Assembly (NCBI RefSeq): GCF_947172395.1
Contig: NC_069087.1
Coordinates: 17,180,889 to 17,244,888 of the forward strand
Length of the DNA stretch: 64,000 nt
Source of the DNA: Bicyclus anynana
Taxonomy: Eukaryota > Arthropoda > Insecta > Lepidoptera > Nymphalidae
Reading direction: 5' to 3'
Below are positions 10,762 through 20,044 of the stretch, piece by piece (the stretch's first letter is position 1; every line of letters begins with the position of its first letter). A model generated the notes under the pieces. It ran no database searches, was not told where the DNA came from, and saw nothing but the letters and a program-made list of their open reading frames with translations. The position numbers and the translations under genes are program-made.

Positions 10762-10905
10762 CTAGCTGTCGCTCGCGACTCCGTTCGCGTGAAATTCAGT
10801 TTTTTACATCTCCCACGGGAACCATGGGTTTTCCCATCTCCATTCCAAATTTCAGTTAAATTGGTTCAGCAGTAAAGGAGCAACAAACATTCACACAAAC
10901 TTCCT
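10762..10905 (-). mobile_element. Helitron-like element (subfamily 3), minus
   Basis: Begins with CTAG (reverse-complement 3' end) after A at 10761. It continues with GTGAAATTCAGTTTTTTACA and a CATTCCAAATTTCAG segment shared with 26741-26978 and 34129-34336. The 5' end is indistinct. Confidence 0.55.
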
Positions 10906-11269
10906 GTGCATAATGTATATAGATATTATATCCGAAAGGTCGTGGCTTCGGTTCCCAACTCAGATATATTCAGGTATTACTTTCTCAAATGGGTTCAGAT
11001 CTGGTCTGGTGACCAGACTCGACACATATCACATACCTTATACGGTACCGCAAAGCGATTCGTTTTGTATCGATGCTTAGAAACCATTCGGAAGCATACA
11101 TTGAAGGAATCATACGTCAAATCAAACCAAATTCATTCATTTCAACTCTGTATACAAGGAGTTTTGTAACACCAAGTTTGTCTGATTGATTCTCTACTAC
11201 CGGTTCTGAAGGCAGAATCTAATGAGAAGAGACGACAAGAAACTCAGCAGTTGCTCTTTTTTAAACAAG
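10906..11269. other. No gene recognised
   Basis: An 87-codon open frame (10906-11169) has no domain and follows directly on a repeat. It includes a remnant of SINE B-like text (ACGGTACCGCAAAGCGATTC near 11042). Confidence 0.35.
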
Positions 11270-11475
11270 TCATCATCATTTTTCATCATTATCAACCCAT
11301 ATTCGGCTCACTGCTGAGCTCGAGTTTCCTCTCATAATGAGAGGAGTTAGGCCAATAGTCTACCACGCTGGCCCAATGCGGATTGGCAGACTTCACACAC
11401 TCACAGAATTAAGAAAAATCTCAGGTATGCAGGTTTTCTCACGATGTTTTTCCTTCACCGTTTGTGACACGTGGA
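11270..11475 (-). mobile_element. SINE family A, 5'-truncated, minus
   Basis: Tail ATCATTATCAACCCATATTC at the left, then the standard body through GTTTGTGACACGTGG. The tRNA-like head is absent, consistent with 5' truncation during reverse transcription. Confidence 0.75.
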
Positions 11476-11711
11476 CAGACAACAGAAGCTGACCAGGTAA
11501 AGGATCAAAATGTAAAAAAAAATAATTTTGAAATCGTTCACTAAAATTTCGAAATAACTAATAACAAACCTCCGCCTTTTTGGAATTCGGTTGAAAATGA
11601 CTGATTTTTTTCAATAATACTCTATTATCTCAAAGGACCCAAAAGCTACTTGATGAGGCTATCTTTTTATACCAAACTTCCAAATGAAATCACGGACATT
11701 TTAAATAAGGA
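11476..11711. other. No gene recognised
   Basis: Short AT-rich spacer between two SINE fragments; nothing identified. Confidence 0.35.
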
Positions 11712-11935
11712 GAATTGTTGGATGGTGGGAGGCCTCGTTCTTGGCTAGTTACCACCCTACCGACTAAGACGTTCCACCAAGCGATTTAGCGTTCCAATAC
11801 GATGTCGTGTAGAAACCAAAAGGGGTGTGGATTTTCATACTCTTCCTATAAAGTTAGCCCGCTTCCATCTTAGATTACATCATCTATTACCATCAGATTG
11901 TAGTCAAGAGCTAACTTGTAAAGAATAAAAAAATA
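11712..11935 (+). mobile_element. SINE family B, head-truncated
   Basis: Starts within the body (GGATGGTGGGAGGCC) and carries AAGCGATTTAGCGTTCCAAT and TTAGCCCGCTTCCATCTTAG. It ends CTAACTTGTAAAGAATAAAA. Confidence 0.75.
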
Positions 11936-12218
11936 CATATATAAATATGTATATTTTCAGCAAATTAATTTAAAGTAAGGAGCGAAGACCTCAGATTCAT
12001 CAGCCGCGTACGACGGAACATAAGTTTCCGAGATAGTATCGCGCGGACAGTTAAACACATCAAGTTATCTATGAGCCGCGGCCACCTGAAGATGTTTATC
12101 CATAACTCGTAATATGCTATTTATGTTACAACTTACAACCCGACTACATTTAAATATAAATATACCTCTATAATAAAATTTCGTAAGACCTTTATAGTAT
12201 AGTAAATAGGTACGAGTC
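11936..12218. other. No gene recognised
   Basis: AT-rich with a short GC-richer stretch near 11985-12090; no coding signal or known repeat. Confidence 0.3.
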
Positions 12219-12390
12219 ATCTTCATCATTATCAACCCATATTCGGCTCACTGCTGAGCTCGAGTCTCCTCTCAGAATGAGAGGTGTTAGGCCAATAGTC
12301 CACCATGCTGGACCAGTGCGGACAGGCAGACTTCACACACGTAGAGAATTAAGATTCTCTGGTATACAGGTTTTGGTATGCAGGTTTTTG
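12219..12390 (-). mobile_element. SINE family A, 5'-truncated, minus
   Basis: Tail CTTCATCATTATCAACCCAT, body CTCAGAATGAGAGGTGTTAG and TAGAGAATTAAGATTCTCTG. It breaks off at about 12390 with a short local duplication of GTATACAGGTTTTGG/GTATGCAGGTTTTTGG. Confidence 0.7.
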
Positions 12391-12840
12391 GTATTGGCGA
12401 TGTGCGTATTGACTTTGTCTTTTTTTCATTTTTTGTATACTTACACATAAAAAACAAAACTCCCGTTTTTAAAATCAGATAAAAATAGGAAGTTACAGTG
12501 CATTTACCGAGAAATGCTCTAGAAAGCGAGATAGCATCGACCGCTAATAGCACACATTGTCATAACTGTACCCGCAGTCGCCCAATGATCTGCAATGGCA
12601 GGTGAATTGACGGCTCTCGGGGCCCCATTTAAAGCATCAGCTCACTTGCCCATAATAGAGTATAGGGAAATAGTACAGTGGGCAATAAATAGTGATTTGC
12701 GTCGGCATTCGCTCCGAAACGTCATAGTTTGAACGGCCGGCCGGACTGTGATGGAGTCCCTTGGGCTGTGGTCCAAGTTTATGCAGTTATTTGGTTGCCA
12801 TTTATTTATAGGAGTACTAACTTTGATAGATAGGTACTAA
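12391..12840. other. No gene recognised
   Basis: Single-copy-looking AT-rich sequence with a somewhat GC-richer part near 12590-12770. No open frame with a domain. Confidence 0.3.
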
Positions 12841-13154
12841 CGTGATAGCCCAGTGGATATGCCCTCTGTCTCCGAGTCCGGAGGATGTGGGGTCAAATCC
12901 GGTCCAGGGTATGCACCTCCAACTTTTCAATTGTGTGCATTTTAAGAAATTAAATAACACGTGTCTCAAACTTTGAAGAAAAAACATCGTGAGGAAACCT
13001 GCATACCAAGAGAATTTTCTTAATTATCTGCGTGTGCGAAGTCTGCCATTTCGCAGTGGGCCAGCGTTGTGGACTATAGGCCTAACCCCTTTCATTCTGA
13101 GGGGAGACTCTAGCTCACCAGTGAGCCGAATATGAGTTGATAATGATGATGATG
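12841..13154 (+). mobile_element. SINE family A, full length
   Basis: Head CGTGATAGCCCAGTGGATAT, tRNA-like body, tail GAGTTGATAATGATGATGAT. A 6-bp repeat ACTAAC brackets it (12836-12841 and about 13155-13160), overlapping the first base of the head. Confidence 0.8.
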
Positions 13155-13212
13155 ACTAACTTAACAATAATTTTATAGCGTTTTTACATACTTTATAGCG
13201 TAGTGTCATGAG

Positions 13213-13217
13213 AATAA

Positions 13218-13248
<31 letters not shown>

Positions 13249-13252
13249 AATA
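13213..13252. repeat. (AAAT)n microsatellite
   Basis: About nine tandem AAAT/AATA units. Confidence 0.9.
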
Positions 13253-13424
13253 ATTATAAGTTGCGTCGCATGCACGACGAAAAACTAGTTGGATTTTTAA
13301 TTTAATAGTGAATAATTAGATATTGTTTACTTACTAATTATACTACCTACGAACCTCGAATGTTTAAGAAAGTGTAGATACAGAAAGGAAAAAAGATGGT
13401 GACTAAAAATATAAAATTTTGGCA

Positions 13425-13600
13425 GTGCTAAATTACCCCCCTCAGTTTCACCCGCTTAGTTTTGCTGTGGAAATTCAGGGATAAAATACATCCTATGTTA
13501 CTCACTGATAATCTAGCTTGATCTATTGGTGAAAGAATTTTTAAAATCAATCCCATATCTTTAGAACCTATTCATAACAAACAAACAAAAAACGTGAGTG
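13425..13600 (-). mobile_element. Degenerate Helitron-like repeat fragment
   Basis: Contains TTTCACCCGCTTAGTTTTGC, ATACATCCTATGTTACTC and GAAAGAATTTTTAAAATCAA, phrases of the same general Helitron-like repertoire. No clean termini. Confidence 0.4.
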
Positions 13601-13741
13601 CTATAAACCGCACCACTGAAGTAAAACATTTCGTATCTCTCTCACTCAACGTCTTTTCGCCTCATTCGATCACACTTTTCGTATTACATTGACCAGCATA
13701 CTCCCCAAGTCAAGTCCCCCCCCCCGCCCCTAGGTGTACCG

Positions 13742-13880
13742 GGGACATCAAGCGGGTTGCAGGGAAGCCGCTGGATCCTGACGGCCCGAGACCGCTGTGC
13801 CTGGAAGTCCAAGAAAGGCTTCTTGGACTTCTGTCCAGCAGTGGACGTCCATCGGCTGATAATGGTGATGACTATTAGTG
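13742..13880 (+). mobile_element. RTE-type LINE 3' end fragment
   Basis: Encodes the C-terminal DIKRVAGKPLDPDGPRPLCLEV-like stretch in mixed frames. It ends with the family's 3' end ...GTGGACGTCCATCGGCTGAT followed by an AATGGTGATGA tail. Confidence 0.6.
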
Positions 13881-14439
13881 AAGAAACTTTATCCGCTTCC
13901 GCTCCCGCTGTCGCTTACATGTTGCGCCGCACGCGATCAATCATCAAAGCCCGCAGCCGTTCGCGGCGTATATTTTGCGCGACGCTCGAATGCCATGCAA
14001 ATGTTTCCAGGTTAATCTACGAGTGCGTTCGCTTCTAACTATTGAAAAATGATGCACTGGAACGTTGTTACTCATAGGTGCAGTGGTTAGCCTGTGCGGC
14101 TATGAATTATGTCCTATATTCGTTAAACGATAAAGTGACACGGAAAGAACCATAAGTTTAATATAATACCGACAAGTTATAGTCTCCAAGCTCGTAAACT
14201 TAAACCCGTTTGCCACACGTGCGTGATAAGTTATCTACAACAATGTGCTGCGAGCTCTGCTTAGTTGTAGATCAGCTGTAAAACCTCTTTTTATTGCTGC
14301 GCTAACGGGATTCTGTTGAGATATACGAGTAGTTAAACATCGAATAGAAGCAGGCGTTACTTGGAAGTTCATCATATGCAATGAATATTGATTTGATTTG
14401 TTTTAATGATTTTATTTACAAAAGAAAATTATAAGGGCG
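13881..14439. other. No gene recognised
   Basis: A modestly GC-richer stretch (13890-14010) gives a short Arg-rich open frame without a domain. Confidence 0.3.
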
Positions 14440-14620
14440 CTAACTTGCGACCGACGAAATAATCTCGTGAAGAGAAGTAGACAAAATTCAACCAAAGGCG
14501 GCGGCGGAAATACCTCTATCTCTTTCATTGCGTTGGTACAAAAGTGATGGGACTGGAACACCTCCGACGCCATTGGACGAAATTTCGTCTGAATTTCTCT
14601 TCACTAGTCGTAATTTATCA
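14440..14620. mobile_element. MITE-like inverted-repeat element, GAAGAGAAAT family
   Basis: The left arm has CGACGAAATAATCTCGTGAA and GAGAAGTAGACAAAATTCAA; the right arm is partly complementary (GAATTTCTCTTCACTAGTCG). A clearer relative with about 45-bp inverted ends is at 52138-52330. Confidence 0.5.
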
Positions 14621-14914
14621 CCTCTGCTGATGAAAAATGTAATTTCAAACCGTTTTTCTTAAATTCTAAGAGACGTAGAAACATGTAGGTTTTGTATTTA
14701 TTGAAATTTCCGATAGTTTGTAGTTACAAAACACGCACGTCTAGTGTTGCGTAATACAAAATTGCAAGAATATTTCACGTACCTGACACGCGTATAAACA
14801 ATTTGTCACGCACACATTTACGAGATATTCACACCTCACCTTACAATATTTGTTTTGTTGGAATTAAATCGCTTGACAGTGACTGACATGGGACAACGTT
14901 TAGTAATAAAGTTT

Positions 14915-15217
14915 CACGTCATCAACTCATATTCGGCTCACTGCTAAGCTCGAGTCTCCTCTCAGAATGAGAGGGGTAAGGCCATTAGTCCACCACGCTG
15001 GCCCAATGCGAATTGGCAGGCTTCACACACGCAGAGAAATTCTCTGGTATGCAGGTTTCCTCACGATGTTTTCCTTCACCGATTGAGACATGTGATATTT
15101 AATTTCTTAAAATGCACACAACTGAAAAGTTGGAGGTGCATGCCCCGGATCGGATTCGAACCCACACCCTCCGGATTCGGAGGCGGAGGTCATATCCACT
15201 GGACTATCACGGATCCA
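14915..15217 (-). mobile_element. SINE family A, full length, minus
   Basis: The best-preserved copy, with the complete tRNA-like head at the right (reverse of CGTGATAGTCCAGTGGATA near 15190-15210) and the tail at the left. It is flanked by a perfect 14-bp duplication TAGTAATAAAGTTT (14901-14914 and 15218-15231), showing a relatively recent target-primed insertion. Confidence 0.9.
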
Positions 15218-15320
15218 TAGTAATAAAGTTTACTAATCTTATTTATAGCTTCTTCCCGGATTTCAGATAAGATCTTATCTAAAAAGTTTGACCAACTTCA
15301 CACTCTTGCAACACATCACA

Positions 15321-15395
15321 TCACACTAATATTATAAAGGCAAAAGTTTGTGTGTAAGTGTGTATGTTTGTTTCTCCTTTGTGCTGCGGCTACTA
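15321..15395 (+). mobile_element. Helitron-like 5' end fragment (subfamily 3)
   Basis: TCACACTAATATTATAAAGG then TTTGTTTCTCCTTTGTGCTG, matching the 5' part of the element at 26741-26978 (there in reverse). Truncated. Confidence 0.6.
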
Positions 15396-16044
15396 TATTA
15401 TTGTAAACATAAGGGTCGAACTGAAAACCTACTTCTTTTTAAGTTGGTTAAAAAACAAGCTTGAACTCCAAAGCTAAAAACATTTTTGTCATTCTTCTTA
15501 TCTTAACTTTTTACAAAAAAAAAGTGGGCACAAAATGTTATTCAATGAATAATAAATAGTCCAGGAACAAAAACCTTTATTTATTCGTTGCTTGATTGCT
15601 TATTGTATTGTAATGGGACGCAATGACTGAGTGTCGTCCATAAAGGTGCCTCCACACGCGCGATTCATATCGTTATTAATTAGGGAAGTAGCGATAAAAT
15701 CTAATACAATTTAAAAGTATTATCAGATTGTTTATTTAAAGGCAGCGTTGATGTCAGAACGCCTTACCTCGGACATCCATCACGTCGACTTTTACATCGC
15801 AAGGAAAGGGGGACATTATAAGAGAAACTTAAGTTATCTTACTGTAATCAGCTTATTAATCATTCTAAATGTTGTCCTAAGCCGTGACAATAACAATATA
15901 CCTCGAGGGAAGAACTGGAATTTAATAGCTTGTTTTGTACGAAAAGGTCTGAATTGTAGCGTTTGATTTAGCAATCCTATGTTAAATGCTACACATAATG
16001 TACAACACACTTTTATTTATTAAACAATTTCGGTTTTTAAACCA
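15396..16044. other. No gene recognised
   Basis: AT-rich; a 72-codon open frame at 15748-15966 has no domain. Confidence 0.35.
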
Positions 16045-16200
16045 CAATTTGAAAGAAATCGTGAGGAAAACTGCATACCTGTGAATTTTCTTACTTCTCT
16101 ACGTGTGTGAAGTCTGCCAATCCGCATTTGGCCAGCGTGGTGGACTAAGGCCTAACCTCTCTCATTCTTAGAGGAGACTCGTGCTCAACAGTGAGCCTAC
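16045..16200 (+). mobile_element. SINE family A, 5'-truncated
   Basis: AAATCGTGAGGAAAACTGCA through CTCATTCTTAGAGGAGACTC and CAACAGTGAGCC. Head and final tail are absent. Confidence 0.7.
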
Positions 16201-16445
16201 ACGAGGAAAGTGCACTTCAATAGTTCCATATTTATGTGACCGGACTAGCTGTAAGGAATATCAGTTATATTTCAAAGATTAAGGACCGCTTTCACCACCT
16301 TCTAATAAGTGTAAGTTTTGTCGCTTTCTTAGCTTTATCATCAATGCATTTAAAAAAAATTCAAATTCCTATCATCTGTCTGTGATTTCAAAATAGCTGT
16401 GTTTTTTCAAGAGCTCATTTATAGCTATCAATACGATACTAAAAC

Positions 16446-16638
16446 GTAATCAAGCTGTTTTTCGTCTGTCTGTTTTTTTGTTTGTCCAGGCTACTCTATG
16501 GAACAGCTGAACCGATTTTAATAGGAGTTTCACTGGAAGATAGAAGAAATTATAAAGCAACTTTAATCCCAAAAAACACATGCTTCCCGTTTGTAAAAAA
16601 CAGAATTTCACGCCTACAAAATCGCAGGCACCGGCTAG
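16446..16638 (+). mobile_element. Helitron-like element (subfamily 4)
   Basis: Phrases TTGTTTGTCCAGGCTACTCT, GAACAGCTGAACCGATTTTA and AATTTCACGCCTACAAAATC. It ends GGCACCGGCTAG followed by T, a CTAG|T Helitron-type terminus with a short GC-rich palindrome just upstream. The 89-codon frame across it is spurious. Confidence 0.55.
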
Positions 16639-16676
16639 TGTCAAATGAGAAAGACCAAACGTGTGAAATAGAAATA

Positions 16677-16836
16677 AAATTAGACACTCAGAAGTTGGTA
16701 AAACCGGCCCTAACTAAATCTTTAAGACATGAAGATGTCCAATGTCTATAAAAAGAAATTAGACACTGAGTAGTTGGTGAAACCGGCCCTTTAAAACAAG
16801 AAGACAGTTAACATGAAGATGGTCCAATGTCTATAA
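16677..16836. repeat. Two-copy tandem duplication, ~80 bp
   Basis: AATTAGACACTCAGAAGTTG...CCAATGTCTATAA is repeated once with small changes. The first part is offset by 79 bp and the last part by 84 bp because of a short insertion in copy 2. Confidence 0.75.
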
Positions 16837-17210
16837 GAGTATATCCATGCCCTAACACAACATCTCACGTCGCCGGCACCAGGGAAAAGTTCCCGGGCAG
16901 AAAGTGGGTCACATGACAATGCTGCTGCAATTACCGGCCGAGCTACAATGGTGTATTGTGCTGCGACACATCCGCTGCCTGCATCCTGCTGCCCGGGCCA
17001 TGTACTAGCGGATGTGCCTATAATTGTATCATTTTGTTTTTTTTTTTAATTTTGAAAGTGTTTATGGTTCGAAATTTAAAAATATAATTAAAAACTCGTT
17101 ATGCTTACTTTTTTGTGTACCAGTTTGCTTTTTTAAATTGATGGTTGATAATTCGAGCGTTTGGTCCACGTAATGTTAAGAGAAAACAAATTTTCTATAA
17201 CAGAGCAACA
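16837..17210. other. No gene recognised
   Basis: A GC-richer single-copy-looking block at 16850-17015 (CCCGGGCAG and CCCGGGCC occur in opposite flanks) followed by AT-rich sequence. No ORF. Confidence 0.3.
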
Positions 17211-17273
17211 CACATTTATGGTAGGCGTCCATATATATACATCTTAAGTTTAGGACGCGTCGCATCTAACGTA
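17211..17273. mobile_element. Left part of a MITE split by the Penelope-like insertion
   Basis: GTAGGCGTCC...TTTAGGACGCGTCGCATC here has an inverted counterpart, GATGCGATGCGTCC, beyond the retroelement (21950-21963). The two flanks therefore look like halves of one older inverted-repeat element. Confidence 0.45.
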
Positions 17274-17373
17274 TAGTAGTATTCTTTATGAATGTTATTT
17301 AAACGGGTACATACCACGATAAAACGACGAGATTTTTATTGTCGATATTTCGACCCAGTTGCATGGATCGTGG

Positions 17374-19929
17374 TCACGACGGGACTGAAGTTGCGAGATG
17401 AGAAGTGAAGTCAGCTGTTAGGGGCAAAATCGATCTACCCTCTTTCTTGTTCTTTTTCTTTTTTCTTTTTTCAACGACCTCGCGTTTTTGGCTGTTTAGG
17501 CAAACCACACTCACGACATCGCTTTTGTTATTATGCGTGTCGCGGCGCCCTCTTGGTTTGCACAATTCTACCACCGGGTTCCACTCGCTGGCTAGTTTGA
17601 AGCCATCTTCCCGATTGAAATTTTTGTATTTTCGAATTTCAATGGCTTCTCGAACTACTCGGGGTATATAGTGGCGGTCCGTGGAAATAATGTGTGGATT
17701 ATGGATCTCAATCCAATGTTTAGTTCCCGGTTGTAGAATGTGATCAGCTATCGCAGACTTTTGCGGGTCGTTGTTTTTTATCGCTCGTATATGTTCTGTT
17801 ACACGGGTTGCTATGGGCCTCTTCGTTTGTCCAATATAAGAGCTACCACAGCTGCAGTCGATTTTATACACACCCGGACACTGGTATGGCAAACGATCCT
17901 TTGGAGAACGCATCATGTGGGCGATCTTTTGTAAAGGAGTAAACACAGTCTTTATGTTGTATTTTTTCCTTAGGAACGATCCAATTTTATCAGTTACCCC
18001 TTTAACAAAAGGTAAGTAGGCCATTCTTCTTTCGACTTCCAAAGGTCGTTCTCTCCGTTGATGTGAACTATTTTTTAATACAAGGGGCTTATGACCATTT
18101 CGACGTAACACCTTGCTTATATGTTCCAGCTCAGCCTGGATGTGAACGTCATCACACAGGTCCTGAGCGCGATTGAAGAGGGTGGTAGCCACTGACGCAA
18201 GGTGTCGTGGATGGTGATGCGAAGAGCCATGTAAATATCTGTCCGTGTGTGTCTGCTTCCGGTAAACAGTGTGACTAAAACTACCATCTAGTCGGACCTT
18301 GACTAGAACATCCAAGAATGGAAGCGACCGATCTTTCTCCATTTCGTATGTGAAGGTCATTTTCCGGTGAATACCATTCAAAAGTGCCAGATATTGTTGC
18401 ACCTCTTTTTCACCGCCCTGCATGACAGCAAAAACGTCATCCACGTACCTTTTCCAAAACCTAACTTGTATGGGTATAGATGAGGTGGCGAGCTCTTCAA
18501 AATACTCCATCCATAAGTTGGCAACTACTGGGGCAACTGGGCTACCCATTGCCACCCCATCAATCTGAAGGTAGTATTCACCTTTATAAAGGAAAAAGCT
18601 AGATTCCAAACAATGCCCTGTTAAGGTGACATACTCCTCCGGGATGTTGTTTTCTTGTAACTTTATTTTAAGTACCTCCATAAAGTCGTGAATTGGTACG
18701 TTGGTAAATAGGGATTCGACATCAAAGCTTATCATGCACTCATGCCCTTCAATGTTAGTGTCTTGTAATAAACGTACAAAATGGCGGGAGTCTTTGACGT
18801 AAGATGACGTGTGGCCCACTAGTGGTTGTAGAACACTTGAGACATGCTTCGCCAATTCATAAGTAGGTGAATCTATTTGACTCACTATAGGGCGAAGAGG
18901 AACATCACACTTATGAATTTTTGGCAGGCCGTATAGTTTAGGTGGTTGTATATTTCGAGGTCTCAAAAGGTTATTACTTACATCATCTCCGATAACATTA
19001 CGATAATCCCTGATCAGCTTGGTAGTTTTTCTAGTCACTCGCGCAGTTGGGTTATAATTTACCTTCTTATAAGTTGTGGTGTCCTTTAATAAGTCGTCTA
19101 TCTTTTTCTCATAGTCTGAGACGTTCAATAAGACAGTTGCATTCCCCTTGTCTGCTTTTAAAACTAAAACATCATTATCATGACGCAATGTCAAAATGGC
19201 CGCCCGTTCCTGAGACGAGATATTCTGTCTGGGGGGTTTGGATTTCCGGAGCATTACCGCAACGTCCTGTCTTAGTATTTCGGCGTCTCTCTGAGGCACT
19301 TTATTACGACTTATCACTTCTTCGATACCACCGATGATTTTTTCATAAGGAATTCGTGAAGGCGAGATGGCAAAATTCAACCCTTTGTCTAGGGCATTTA
19401 GAGCAGCGCTAGATAAGACTTGGTTTGAAAGGTTCACTACATTTAAATTCTGTTCGCTTTCGAAGTCCGAAATATTGATAGTAGGCTTGTGTTTTTGTAA
19501 TAAACCCTTCAATTTATGTTCGTGTTTTAATTCACATAACTCAGCAGTTCGTTGAGCTTGAAGATATGTTACTCTATCAATAACATCGAAAACATCCCGA
19601 TCAAACACTGCACTGCATTCCAAATGTAACCGTAATAACTGACACTGCACTTTATCCAGAACATAACGATTAGAACGTATGAGTTGCCTTAACAACTTTT
19701 CACTCGCAGTGCGTAGAATTCGGTCGGAGTTAAATATGTCTTTACGCGGTGTTATTTTTACACAAGTCGGTATAACATTTAAGTCCCGGCACTTAGTTAA
19801 GAAAACAATGGCAGCTCGCACAACAACACACTTCCTCCGAGCGCGTTCAAGATGACGTAATTTGTTTACATATTCCGGCCCGTACCGATTATAAACTAAT
19901 GATTTTAAACTTATTTCGTGGTTGTTCAT
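17374..19929 (-). CDS. Penelope-like element polyprotein: reverse transcriptase plus GIY-YIG endonuclease (copy A, intact)
   Basis: 851 codons, uninterrupted. The N-terminal 250 residues are the poorly conserved Penelope region. The RT fold follows: LKADKGNATVLL (257-268), LYGLPKIHK (332-340), FDVESLFTNVP (402-412), DGVAMGSPVAPVVANLWME (457-475), the catalytic YVDD (495-498) and LPFLDVLV (536-543). The GIY-YIG nuclease comprises GVYKI (686-690), SSYIGQTKR (696-704), R709, the H713 region, and REAIEIRKY with a candidate catalytic Glu (about 761-764). The Cys cluster C684/C692/C694 fits the family's zinc-finger-like insert. This enzyme pair carries out target-primed insertion of its own transcript. 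The Lys-rich C-terminal tail is encoded by a purine tract that differs in copy B. All motifs expected for activity are present, so the copy could be autonomous. Confidence 0.93.
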   Translation of the reverse strand: MNNHEISLKSLVYNRYGPEYVNKLRHLERARRKCVVVRAAIVFLTKCRDLNVIPTCVKITPRKDIFNSDRILRTASEKLLRQLIRSNRYVLDKVQCQLLRLHLECSAVFDRDVFDVIDRVTYLQAQRTAELCELKHEHKLKGLLQKHKPTINISDFESEQNLNVVNLSNQVLSSAALNALDKGLNFAISPSRIPYEKIIGGIEEVISRNKVPQRDAEILRQDVAVMLRKSKPPRQNISSQERAAILTLRHDNDVLVLKADKGNATVLLNVSDYEKKIDDLLKDTTTYKKVNYNPTARVTRKTTKLIRDYRNVIGDDVSNNLLRPRNIQPPKLYGLPKIHKCDVPLRPIVSQIDSPTYELAKHVSSVLQPLVGHTSSYVKDSRHFVRLLQDTNIEGHECMISFDVESLFTNVPIHDFMEVLKIKLQENNIPEEYVTLTGHCLESSFFLYKGEYYLQIDGVAMGSPVAPVVANLWMEYFEELATSSIPIQVRFWKRYVDDVFAVMQGGEKEVQQYLALLNGIHRKMTFTYEMEKDRSLPFLDVLVKVRLDGSFSHTVYRKQTHTDRYLHGSSHHHPRHLASVATTLFNRAQDLCDDVHIQAELEHISKVLRRNGHKPLVLKNSSHQRRERPLEVERRMAYLPFVKGVTDKIGSFLRKKYNIKTVFTPLQKIAHMMRSPKDRLPYQCPGVYKIDCSCGSSYIGQTKRPIATRVTEHIRAIKNNDPQKSAIADHILQPGTKHWIEIHNPHIISTDRHYIPRVVREAIEIRKYKNFNREDGFKLASEWNPVVELCKPRGRRDTHNNKSDVVSVVCLNSQKREVVEKRKKKKNKKEGRSILPLTADFTSHLATSVPS

Positions 19930-19989
19930 TATGAATGTTATTTAAACGGGTACATACCACGATAAAACGACGAGATTTTTATTGTCGAT
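19930..19989 (-). repeat. Partial upstream pLTR of the Penelope-like element
   Basis: Matches 17288-17347 (ATGAATGTTATTTAAACGGG ... TTGTCGATA) in the same orientation, so it is the 3' end of a preceding tandem unit joined directly to the start of ORF A. It stops at TCGATA; the rest of the 3' UTR is missing. Confidence 0.85.
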
Positions 19990-20002
19990 AAATAAAAATA
20001 AA

Positions 20003-20044
20003 TTGTGGTGTCCTTTAATAAATAATTATTAAAGGACACCACAA
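20003..20044. repeat. Foldback at the head-to-head junction
   Basis: A perfect 19-bp inverted repeat (20003-20021 and 20026-20044) with a 4-nt loop. The right arm is the first sequence of truncated copy B (codons 280-286 of the ORF). The left arm is an inverted stub of the same codons. This marks where the cDNA or template switched strand. Confidence 0.85.

Noticed and set aside
17405..17934. Plus-strand open frames over the minus Penelope-like ORF (and their mirror images at 21184-21706)
   Set aside because: They are antisense shadows of the RT/GIY-YIG frame; they recur in mirror image only because the element is duplicated.
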